From an uncultured Bacteroidota bacterium (GTDB lineage: Bacteria; Bacteroidota; Bacteroidia; Chitinophagales; Chitinophagaceae), in assembly GCA_946479535.1 (NCBI GenBank), contig CAMLGP010000289.1, positions 1-5,005 of the forward strand: DNA of 5,005 nt, read 5' to 3'. Below the pieces are notes generated by a model that was not told the DNA's origin, ran no database searches, and saw only the letters and a program-made list of their open reading frames with translations. Position numbers and translations under genes: made by a program. Shown here piece after piece: positions 1-5,005 of the stretch; the first letter of the stretch is position 1, and each line of letters starts with the position of its first letter.

Positions 1-662
1 ATGACATTTTGGACATCTGACATCGGCACATTGGCACCCAGGTAGATCACTTTGGCGCCTTTTTTCTTCAGCAGGTAGTATACAAACAGGAGGCCTAATT
101 CATGGTGCTCCCCTTCCGGGAGGAAGAGAAGCGCACTCTTATCAGGCTTCTCGCTATGGCCGAGGCTATCAATAGCCACAATCAGCTTCTGCCGGATAAT
201 ATTCGATACGAAATGCTCCTGGGCTGGCATTATATGCCCGGTCTGCCAGAGAATGCCAATCTTATCCAAAAAAGGGAATACTATTCCCCTGATAGCGAGT
301 TCCAGGCCGTTTTCCTGAATGTACCCATGAATGATCTTTTCAAACTTCTCTGTTTCCAGGTCCACCATGTGCCGCACAAGATCATTCACCACTCTTTCAT
401 CAACCGCTTCCTTTTCATTTAGTGAAAGCACCTTTGCACATATCTCCTGGTTACACATCTGATCAATATGAGAAAGCTTGAACCCATATTTATTGAGCAA
501 TGCAATATTGAGAAGGGTTTTTAATTCTTCATTGCTATAAAAGCGAATATTGGTATCAGTGCGCCTGGGCTTGAGAAAGTTATAGCGCTGCTCCCATATT
601 CTGATAGTATGGGCCTTAATACCCGAAAGATTTTCCAGATCCTTAATGGTAAAATCGTTCAT
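1..662 (-). CDS. MerR-family regulator with CarH/LitR-like cobalamin-binding module (C-terminus off window)
   Basis: The gene starts at the ATG at 662-660 and runs off the left edge after 220 complete codons. The family is usually about 290-300 residues, so roughly 70-80 are missing. Residues about 4-72 form a MerR-type winged helix-turn-helix containing HTIRIWEQRY (18-27) and the wing segment TNIRFYS. Residues about 88-165 match the helical cap of B12-binding regulators: W139, nine residues, then E149-H150 is the Wx9EH signature of CarH/LitR proteins. Residues from about 176 begin the Rossmann-like B12 domain, with ExHxxG at E185/H187/G190; H187 is the expected lower cobalt ligand. In this family adenosylcobalamin drives oligomerisation and DNA binding, and light often breaks the complex. 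Light sensing here is inferred. Q140 sits where Thermus CarH has the His that ligates cobalt after illumination. No in-frame ATG lies upstream before the TAA at 711-713. Targets are unknown; such regulators often adjoin carotenoid genes, none of which is visible. Confidence 0.9.
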   Translation of the reverse strand, partial: MNDFTIKDLENLSGIKAHTIRIWEQRYNFLKPRRTDTNIRFYSNEELKTLLNIALLNKYGFKLSHIDQMCNQEICAKVLSLNEKEAVDERVVNDLVRHMVDLETEKFEKIIHGYIQENGLELAIRGIVFPFLDKIGILWQTGHIMPAQEHFVSNIIRQKLIVAIDSLGHSEKPDKSALLFLPEGEHHELGLLFVYYLLKKKGAKVIYLGANVPMSDVQNV

Positions 663-665
663 ACC

Positions 666-697
666 CAATATTACAAAAGGAAGCTTGAAAAGTTCAA
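666..697 (-). promoter_or_regulatory. Possible promoter of the MerR-family gene, implying a near-leaderless mRNA
   Basis: Read on the minus strand, TTGAAC (697-692) is followed after 18 bases by TAATAT (673-668). Extended to 666, the second box reads TAATATTG, one mismatch from the Bacteroidota -7 consensus TAnnTTTG, with a TTG about 21 bases upstream. The box ends only three bases before the ATG at 662, so transcription would begin at or very near the start codon. The first box lies inside an inverted repeat, as expected if a regulator bound there. A competing, weaker candidate is TTGG near 736-733 with the AT-rich TAATTTAA downstream. The assignment is by eye, in AT-rich DNA where such matches arise easily. 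Confidence 0.3.
685..697. repeat. Inverted repeat TTGAA-AAG-TTCAA upstream of the MerR-family gene
   Basis: Two perfect 5-base arms (685-689 and 693-697) are separated by three bases. The repeat covers the candidate -35 box of the regulator promoter. Its position fits an autoregulatory operator, since MerR-type proteins bind dyad-symmetric DNA, but arms this short also occur by chance in AT-rich sequence. Confidence 0.3.
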
Positions 698-733
698 CTC
701 TTTTCTTTACTTAAATTATTAATTGATAGTAAC

Positions 734-761
734 CAACTTATTTCCCGGAAGTTGTGCAACT
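734..761. repeat. Overlapping inverted repeats built from AGTTG/CAACT
   Basis: The plus strand reads CAACTT (734-739), nine bases, then AAGTTG (749-754), a perfect 6-base inverted repeat. The second arm also belongs to the compact palindrome AGTTG-TG-CAACT (750-761). A further CAACT lies at 695-699, inside the same 100-bp gap. The cluster starts immediately after the phosphatase stop codon. It could be a regulator-binding site for the MerR-family gene or a weak RNA hairpin. It is not a good intrinsic terminator: the stem is short, not GC-rich, and no U-run follows on either strand. Apart from this, the other repeat and the candidate promoter, nothing recognisable is present in 663-762. Confidence 0.4.
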
Positions 762-762
762 C

Positions 763-1506
763 TCACAATTCCTTATTAGTAAATTTCCCCCAGTCTACAC
801 CTTTTGCGAATGCTGCAGCCGTACGAGGGTTACCCAGATCATTCAGATGCCCTCCATGGTGCAGGTCCGTACCAGCGAGAGAATAAAAATTATTCTTTAA
901 CAGATGTTGGGAAAGCTCAACAACAGTTTTACCGTAGCCCCCCCCTAATGATAGCAGATTCAACTGAAACAAACAGCCAATATCACGCAATTCCTCATAA
1001 AACTCCTTATTGCGAATGAGATAAGAATACCTTTCCGGATGTGCGATTATCGGTATATAACCCTGCATCTGCATCTCAAACAACACATCTTTGATATTCA
1101 TGGCAGGAAACGCCATGGAAAATTCAACCAGTATCTTATTTTCACTCACCGTTAGCAAAGGTTCCTTTGCTTTAAGCAGATCCTCCACATGTTCATCTAA
1201 AAAATATTCTGCGGCTGCTTCAATCTCAATAGCTATGCCTTCCTTTTGTACTGCAGCTCTTACCTCATCGAGTTTTCTTTTAATCATATCAGGCGTATTA
1301 CGGTACATGTCCCACATGATATGCGGTGTGGCAATGAGTTTACTGTATCCCAGTTCTTTCAGGCCTTTGATCAATTCAATAGAAGTTTCAATGCTGTCTG
1401 ATCCATCATCAATACCAGGCAGGATATGGGAATGCATATCCGTTTTCAGGATTGAATAATCAAACCTGCCACGTTTGGATGTTGATCTGGAAAAAAATTT
1501 GAACAT
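763..1506 (-). CDS. CpsB/YwqE-like PHP-family protein-tyrosine phosphatase
   Basis: This 247-residue protein matches the metal-dependent PHP-fold tyrosine phosphatases of capsule loci (CpsB/CapC/YwqE, about 240-255 residues). Motifs in order are DMHSHILPGIDDG (23-35; H25, H27), ATPH (H62), AAEYF (E100), VEFS (E128), IAHPERY (H156, R159) and GTDLHH (D214, H216). The first metal ligands line up at a constant +20 offset with those recalled for pneumococcal CpsB, so the site looks intact. The 20-residue basic and aromatic N-terminal extension before the PHP motif is absent from the pneumococcal protein. Family members dephosphorylate the tyrosine-rich tail of Wzc/CpsD-type kinases in the cytoplasm and so tune chain length or export; no such kinase lies in the window. 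The gene follows the sugar transferase by 69 bp and has no clear Shine-Dalgarno sequence. The coding strand has a run of eight G within Gly188-Gly190 (938-945). Stop is TGA at 765-763. Confidence 0.92.
   Translation of the reverse strand: MFKFFSRSTSKRGRFDYSILKTDMHSHILPGIDDGSDSIETSIELIKGLKELGYSKLIATPHIMWDMYRNTPDMIKRKLDEVRAAVQKEGIAIEIEAAAEYFLDEHVEDLLKAKEPLLTVSENKILVEFSMAFPAMNIKDVLFEMQMQGYIPIIAHPERYSYLIRNKEFYEELRDIGCLFQLNLLSLGGGYGKTVVELSQHLLKNNFYSLAGTDLHHGGHLNDLGNPRTAAAFAKGVDWGKFTNKEL
938..945 (-). repeat. Run of eight G on the coding strand of the phosphatase gene
   Basis: The plus strand has eight consecutive C, read as GGG GGG GG(C) for Gly188-Gly190 of the PHP phosphatase. It is the longest G/C homopolymer noticed in the window. 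A one-base slip would change the frame after about residue 190 and remove D214 and H216, two metal ligands. Whether it varies in length is not visible from a single sequence. Confidence 0.85.
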
Positions 1507-1575
1507 AGCTAACCGGGTATGGTAATCTACGAAATTAGCCTTTTATTGGAAGCTCAGGAATACCAGCGGGAATTA

Positions 1576-2238
1576 TTAAAAACTTCTGCGAGGGAGAGAG
1601 GGGAAAACTTTATAGACCAGCTTGCTGTTGGAGAAAATAATATACCAGCCGGTAAGGAAGAGGATCATGCAATCTGTATAAAAGGAGACATGCTTTTGAT
1701 ACCAGACTTCTACTGCACCTTTATAAGGAAGAATAACCTGGCGGTAACATTCATGTGGCGGAAGGGAACTTTTGGTAATGATCAATTCTTCATCACGAAA
1801 CACTATGGATCCGATACCGGTTAATCCGGGTTTTGCCTGATACACTTTTTCTTTCATTTCGTCTGAATACCTGTCGAATCCCGCTTTCATTAGTGGTCGA
1901 GGTCCTACAAACGACATATCACCCGTCAGAATATTAATCAGTTGTGGCAGTTCATTGAGTTTGCTGATGCGCAGAAACTGCCCCATTTTGGTTACACGCG
2001 GGTCATTGCGTGTGGTTACATCCCCGCTTCCCATATTGGGACTGTTCTTTAGCATGGTAGCGAATTTCCAGATTCGGAAAATCTCATTATGATAACCCAC
2101 CCTGTTCTGCCGGAAAAAAACTTCATGCTCACCTGTCAATAACAGGAGAATAATGATCGGAATGAATAGTGGCAACAATATGATCAGGGCAAGAAGGCAA
2201 AAGACAATATCAAAAAATCGCTTGATTATTAAATACAT
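1576..2238 (-). CDS. PglC-like phosphoglycosyl transferase (bacterial sugar transferase)
   Basis: The 220-residue protein is a monotopic phosphoglycosyl transferase, the enzyme class that moves a sugar 1-phosphate from an NDP-sugar to undecaprenyl phosphate at the inner membrane, starting repeat-unit synthesis. It begins with KRFFDI (6-11), then a hydrophobic re-entrant membrane segment (about 11-34) with prolines at 23 and 27. Next come FFRQNRVG (41-48), NDPRVTKMG (78-86), KLNELPQLINILTGDMS (93-109), VGPRP (111-115) and KPGLTGIGSIVFRDE (136-150). It lacks the extra N-terminal membrane domain of WcaJ/WbaP, so it is the short PglC-type form. A second hydrophobic stretch lies near 189-203. The catalytic Asp-Glu dyad, normally in a DELPQ context, reads Asn95-Glu96 here. 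Gaps are 35 bp to the aminotransferase and 69 bp to the phosphatase, and no Shine-Dalgarno sequence is evident. The sugar substrate cannot be deduced; the neighbouring aminotransferase makes an amino sugar plausible. Confidence 0.93.
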   Translation of the reverse strand: MYLIIKRFFDIVFCLLALIILLPLFIPIIILLLLTGEHEVFFRQNRVGYHNEIFRIWKFATMLKNSPNMGSGDVTTRNDPRVTKMGQFLRISKLNELPQLINILTGDMSFVGPRPLMKAGFDRYSDEMKEKVYQAKPGLTGIGSIVFRDEELIITKSSLPPHECYRQVILPYKGAVEVWYQKHVSFYTDCMILFLTGWYIIFSNSKLVYKVFPSLPRRSF

Positions 2239-2273
2239 GGTTCAGACGTGGCTAGTGAGAGATTATAGCGTTA

Positions 2274-3422
2274 TCAGGACAGTGCCAGTTTTACCTCCCT
2301 GGCAACAATTTCCAGTTGTTCATCAGTAATACTGGTAGAACAGGGTATGCTAAGACAGGTATTATAGATGAGATCAGCGCTATCCTTTTTCTGTATATAA
2401 GGGCAATCCCTATACATGGGTAATTTATTCATGGGCATCCAAAAACGGCGACTCAATATTTTATTCGCATTGAGATGATCCAGTAATTTCTGCTGATGAC
2501 TGGTTTGAATGGTAAATAACCATCCGTTGGTTTCCACATCAGGAGATTCTTTCTGAAACCGGATATCTGCTACTCCAGTCAATTCCTTTTTATAAAATGC
2601 TACCGCTTCCTTTTTTCTTTTGATGAAAGAAGGCAATAATTCCATTTGGGCCACTCCTACTGCAGCCAGTATATTCACCAGCCGATAATTATATCCTACT
2701 TCATCATGGTAATACTCGTCCACACTTGCCTTGGCAGTATTGGTGATATGTTTCGCCTTTTTTGCCAATGCTTCATCATCAGTAACAATCACCCCTCCTC
2801 CACCCGTTGAAATGATCTTGTTTCCATTAAAACTGAAACAGCCCAGTGGACTGAAAGTTCCGGCATGCTTACCTTGATACCGGGTTCCCAATGCCTCAGT
2901 AGCATCTTCAACTACTGGCAAAGGATATTTTTTGATAATGGATGCAAACCGATCCATATCACACATATTTCCCAGGATATGAACCGGCATAATTGCTGCA
3001 ATACGACGGCCATCCTGAATATAGATCAGTTCACCATTTTTTTCATCAGTTTCATTCTCCAGGAATTCTTCCAGCAGGTCTAGGTCCATCTGCCAGTAAT
3101 CAGGGTCCGCATCTATGAGTATGGGATCAGCTCCAAGGTATTTGATGGAATTGGCAGAAGCAACAAAGGTGAGATTGGGTAATATCACATAATCATCAGG
3201 CCTTACCCCGGATAATATAAGTGAGATGTGCAAAGCCGCTGTTCCATTGACCGTTGCTACTCCATATTTGGCGCCGGCAAATTGGGCCACCATCTGTTCA
3301 AACTGGGTAACATAAGCTCCCACGGAAGAGATCCATCCCGTATCCAGGCAATCCTTCACATATTTCCATTCATTACCTGCAATATTGGGCACACTAAGCG
3401 GTATCATCTGCTGATTACTCAT
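2274..3422 (-). CDS. LegC-like DegT/DnrJ/EryC1/StrS sugar aminotransferase
   Basis: This is a 382-residue PLP-dependent enzyme of the family that aminates keto nucleotide sugars, usually with glutamate as donor. The N-terminal IPLSVPNIAGNEWKYV (7-22) and GWISSVG (29-35) resemble the LegC group of legionaminic-acid-type pathways. Other motifs are the cofactor phosphate-binding region NGTAALH (59-65), VVEDATEALGT (170-180) with Asp173 for the pyridine nitrogen, and FSFNGNKIISTGGGG (196-210) with Lys202 as the Schiff-base lysine. The start chosen is the ATG at 3422-3420, preceded by GGAGGAAGG. A longer reading from 3506 adds 28 residues translated from inside the upstream gene and bearing no family similarity. 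The start overlaps the SDR gene stop by eight bases, suggesting translational coupling. The ketosugar substrate is unresolved: neither a LegB/PseB-type 4,6-dehydratase nor a sugar N-acetyltransferase is in the window. Stop TGA at 2276-2274 is followed directly by in-frame TAA. Confidence 0.93.
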   Translation of the reverse strand: MSNQQMIPLSVPNIAGNEWKYVKDCLDTGWISSVGAYVTQFEQMVAQFAGAKYGVATVNGTAALHISLILSGVRPDDYVILPNLTFVASANSIKYLGADPILIDADPDYWQMDLDLLEEFLENETDEKNGELIYIQDGRRIAAIMPVHILGNMCDMDRFASIIKKYPLPVVEDATEALGTRYQGKHAGTFSPLGCFSFNGNKIISTGGGGVIVTDDEALAKKAKHITNTAKASVDEYYHDEVGYNYRLVNILAAVGVAQMELLPSFIKRKKEAVAFYKKELTGVADIRFQKESPDVETNGWLFTIQTSHQQKLLDHLNANKILSRRFWMPMNKLPMYRDCPYIQKKDSADLIYNTCLSIPCSTSITDEQLEIVAREVKLALS

Positions 3423-4410
3423 ATATTTTATTTCCTTCCTCCAAATATTGATTATACCAGGCGATTGTTTTCTGTAACCCTTCTTTCCAGAGCACTTCAG
3501 GTTCAAATCCCAATTGCGTTCTTGCTTTTGTTATATCAGGGCATCGGCGTGAAACCGATCCTGGATAGGTAGGCGCATTTTCATACACCCCTTTGAATCC
3601 CATTAGTTCACCTGCATAATGGATCAATTCTCCAATGGTGATCTCATCCTGCGTACCAATATGATAGATCTCAGCATTGGTACCTGGCTGTTCCATGGCT
3701 AGCACAGTCCCTTTCACTGCATCAGTAATATAACAAAACGCTCTTGTCTGATCATGCCCATACACTTTGAATGGCGTTTCGCCTTTACGGAACCGGACCA
3801 CCAGGTGTGGGATCACATGCTTGAATCCCATACGTGGACCATAAACGTTATGATAGCGTACAATGGTTGCTTCAAATCCAAGTATGCGGGAGTAATTCAG
3901 GAAACCTGACTCACCCAGCATTTTGGTAACAGCATAGGTGAACCGTGGATGTCCAATATCTTCAATACAAAGTGGAACCTGTTCCGGAGTTGGAATGGTA
4001 TATCCAAATGCATCAATAGTTCCCGCATAACATTCACTGGTAGAAGTAAACAGCACCTTGCCAATTTTGGAACGGCGTATCCATTCCAGTGTATTAAATA
4101 TCAGCGCGGTGTTGATCCGGATGATCTCGTGGGGAATGGAGTTGGCGTTATCTACACCAACTACTGAGGCCAGCATATACACCTGGTCATATTCCTTATC
4201 CAAAAGATCAAAGGTTTTGGGATCAGTATAATCACCCGCAACAACATTGATGTTATGCTTTTTTACCAGGTCATTGAACAATACATCCTGTTTGCCTCTT
4301 GCAAAGTTATCAGCGATAGTAATGGAATAGTCGCGGTTCTCAGCCAGGTATTTTGTGATATTGAACCCGATAAATCCGGCACCGCCAAGAAGTAGTACTT
4401 TTTTACTCAT
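3415..4410 (-). CDS. NAD-dependent SDR nucleotide-sugar epimerase/dehydratase/decarboxylase
   Basis: The 331-residue protein is an extended short-chain dehydrogenase acting on nucleotide sugars. It opens with the NAD-binding GGAGFIG (9-15) and an acidic residue ending strand 2 (IADNF, D34). The active site has STSEC (123-127) and YAVTK (159-163), giving Y159 and K163 of the YxxxK pair. HNVYGPR (187-193) and the C-terminal SRRCPDITKARTQLGFEP (286-303) are typical of the UDP-glucuronate decarboxylase/epimerase branch. The Thr-Ser-Glu triad (124-126) matches UDP-xylose synthases and many related epimerases, while classical GalE has a hydrophobic residue instead of Glu. After an upstream dehydrogenase that could supply UDP-glucuronate, decarboxylation or 4-epimerisation is plausible, but the exact reaction is unproven. 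Between the triad and Tyr159 there are about six more residues than in UDP-xylose synthase. The start follows the dehydrogenase stop by 33 bp with no clear Shine-Dalgarno; the stop overlaps the aminotransferase start. Confidence 0.9.
   Translation of the reverse strand: MSKKVLLLGGAGFIGFNITKYLAENRDYSITIADNFARGKQDVLFNDLVKKHNINVVAGDYTDPKTFDLLDKEYDQVYMLASVVGVDNANSIPHEIIRINTALIFNTLEWIRRSKIGKVLFTSTSECYAGTIDAFGYTIPTPEQVPLCIEDIGHPRFTYAVTKMLGESGFLNYSRILGFEATIVRYHNVYGPRMGFKHVIPHLVVRFRKGETPFKVYGHDQTRAFCYITDAVKGTVLAMEQPGTNAEIYHIGTQDEITIGELIHYAGELMGFKGVYENAPTYPGSVSRRCPDITKARTQLGFEPEVLWKEGLQKTIAWYNQYLEEGNKIYE
3434..3442 (-). promoter_or_regulatory. Shine-Dalgarno sequence deciding the aminotransferase start
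   Basis: Minus-strand GGAGGAAGG lies inside the last codons of the SDR gene. About 11 bases separate its near end from the ATG at 3422-3420, and 15 separate the GGAGG core. It is the only purine-rich ribosome site of this quality before any start in the window, and it supports the short start. It also encodes part of the SDR C-terminus (Glu-Glu-Gly), so it could be coincidental. Confidence 0.5.
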
Positions 4411-4443
4411 TCAGTCTTTTAGTTATGATTTCGGTTATGACTA

Positions 4444-5005
4444 TTATAGGTCGCCTCTTCCAATGACTTTCACCGTGTGAACAGTAGCTAATTGTTTTAT
4501 TTCATCATTGGATAAAACCCCGATGGTATCATAAATAAATCCGGGTTTATGAGATAATAAGGTATTGATCAATTCAGGATTGTTACGATAATCCCTGTGA
4601 CCGGTAGTGATCACAACCAGGTCATAATTATTCTTCAATAGGCCATTCAGGTCTGCATTCACTCTCAGGTCTTTTTCTTCCCAATAAGGTACATGCGGAT
4701 CATGGAGGGTTATATTGCAACCTGCTGCTTCCAGTTGTTCAAAGAATCCCTGAACGGGAGTATAGCGAGTATCCCCTACATCATTGAGATAGCTAACACC
4801 CAGCAATAACACTTTTTTTCCTTTCAGTGAACCTTCATATTGTGAATCCAGGTATTGAAACGCGAAGTAAGGCATCTGGTCATTGATATGCACGCCCTTC
4901 TCACTCTGCCCTAATCTATCTTCACTACCAAAAAGATTCATCTTTGCCCAGCTGGCCAGTAGCGGATCTTTTGTTAAACAATAGCCTCCTACTCCCAAAC
5001 CAGGC
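4444..5005 (-). CDS. Nucleotide-sugar dehydrogenase, UDP-glucose/GDP-mannose family (N-terminus off window)
   Basis: The last 186 codons of a UDP-glucose/UDP-ManNAc/GDP-mannose-type 6-dehydrogenase are present. The reading frame is open to the right edge, and about 240 N-terminal residues (NAD domain and much of the central domain) would be missing from a normal length near 430. The visible part begins PGLGVGGYCLTKDP, the substrate-binding loop with the catalytic Cys codon at 4980-4978 that forms the thio(hemi)acetal during two-step NAD-dependent oxidation to a uronic acid. The C-terminal UDP-binding Rossmann domain follows, with KKVLLLGVSYLNDVGDTRYTP (codons about 4815-4756) and a final GRGDL. 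The TTG at 4998-4996 is not the start: it lies inside the conserved loop and the frame continues upstream. Tandem TAA-TAG stops end the gene at 4446-4441, 33 bp before the SDR gene. Substrate is unassigned; UDP-glucose and UDP-HexNAc are both possible. Confidence 0.93.
   Translation of the reverse strand, partial: PGLGVGGYCLTKDPLLASWAKMNLFGSEDRLGQSEKGVHINDQMPYFAFQYLDSQYEGSLKGKKVLLLGVSYLNDVGDTRYTPVQGFFEQLEAAGCNITLHDPHVPYWEEKDLRVNADLNGLLKNNYDLVVITTGHRDYRNNPELINTLLSHKPGFIYDTIGVLSNDEIKQLATVHTVKVIGRGDL

Noticed and set aside
102..422. Plus-strand open frame of 106 codons
   Set aside because: It lies wholly antisense to the MerR/B12 regulator, whose frame has clear family motifs, and its own translation shows no recognisable domain.
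734..761. Intrinsic terminator after the phosphatase gene
   Set aside because: The stems are only 5-6 bp with little GC and no following T-run on either strand, so termination is not supported.
1091..1459. Plus-strand open frame of 122 codons, Ser-rich
   Set aside because: It is antisense to the PHP phosphatase metal-binding region; the serine-rich low-complexity composition is an effect of the opposite-strand codons.
1491..1497. Seven-A/T homopolymer near the phosphatase start as a slippage site
   Set aside because: A/T runs of this length recur in the window (for example in the sugar transferase FFRQN region) and are ordinary at this base composition.
1507..1575. Separate promoter or terminator in the 69-bp gap before the phosphatase gene
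   Set aside because: No convincing -33/-7 or -35/-10 pair and no stable hairpin with a T-run could be seen; read-through from the sugar transferase is simpler.
3423..3506. Longer N-terminus for the aminotransferase starting at 3506
   Set aside because: The extra 28 residues are read from inside the SDR gene, do not resemble the family, and the ATG at 3422 has a Shine-Dalgarno sequence and the expected MIPLSVPNIAG-type start shortly after it.
4422..4440. Direct repeat GTTATGA (4422-4428 and 4434-4440) between the dehydrogenase and SDR genes
   Set aside because: Two 7-base copies in a 33-bp AT-rich gap are too short to distinguish from chance, and the spot is inside a tight operon.
4996..4998. 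TTG as start codon of the dehydrogenase
   Set aside because: It encodes Leu inside the conserved PGLGVGGYC loop and the frame is open to the window edge, so the gene is truncated by the window and not a short gene.

Overview
This window looks like part of a cell-surface polysaccharide (exopolysaccharide, capsule or O-antigen) locus from a member of the Bacteroidota. The phylum is inferred from three things: moderately AT-rich DNA, starts that mostly lack a Shine-Dalgarno sequence, and the type of short sugar transferase and PHP-family phosphatase present. Chitinophagaceae or a relative would fit, but the window alone does not prove a genus. All six genes lie on the minus strand, so transcription runs from high to low coordinates. 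The two outer genes are cut by the window edges.

In transcription order the layout is as follows. (1) 5005-4444 is the C-terminal part of a UDP-glucose/GDP-mannose-type nucleotide-sugar dehydrogenase. (2) 4410-3415 is an NAD-dependent SDR sugar epimerase/dehydratase/decarboxylase. (3) 3422-2274 is a LegC-like DegT/DnrJ/EryC1/StrS sugar aminotransferase, overlapping gene 2 by 8 bp. (4) 2238-1576 is a small PglC-like phosphoglycosyl transferase. (5) 1506-763 is a CpsB/YwqE-like PHP-family tyrosine phosphatase. (6) After a 100-bp gap containing inverted repeats and a possible promoter, 662-1 is a MerR-family regulator with a cobalamin-binding module resembling the CarH/LitR photoreceptors.

Genes 1-5 have gaps of 69 bp or less and plausibly form one operon. 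The dehydrogenase and SDR enzyme would make an NDP-uronic acid and a product derived from it. The aminotransferase would make an NDP-amino sugar. The phosphoglycosyl transferase would load the first sugar phosphate onto undecaprenyl phosphate. The phosphatase would control polymerisation or export by dephosphorylating a Wzc-like tyrosine kinase that is not in the window. The regulator probably starts its own transcription unit; whether it controls the sugar genes or something off the left edge cannot be told from here.

Nothing here is clearly a new system. The points most worth checking are an Asn in place of the catalytic Asp in the phosphoglycosyl transferase, the B12-binding signature of the regulator (with Gln where the Thermus CarH light-state His would be), an 8-base G run inside the phosphatase gene, and the repeat-rich gap upstream of the regulator. 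No RNA genes, CRISPR arrays, insertion sequences or convincing intrinsic terminators were seen.
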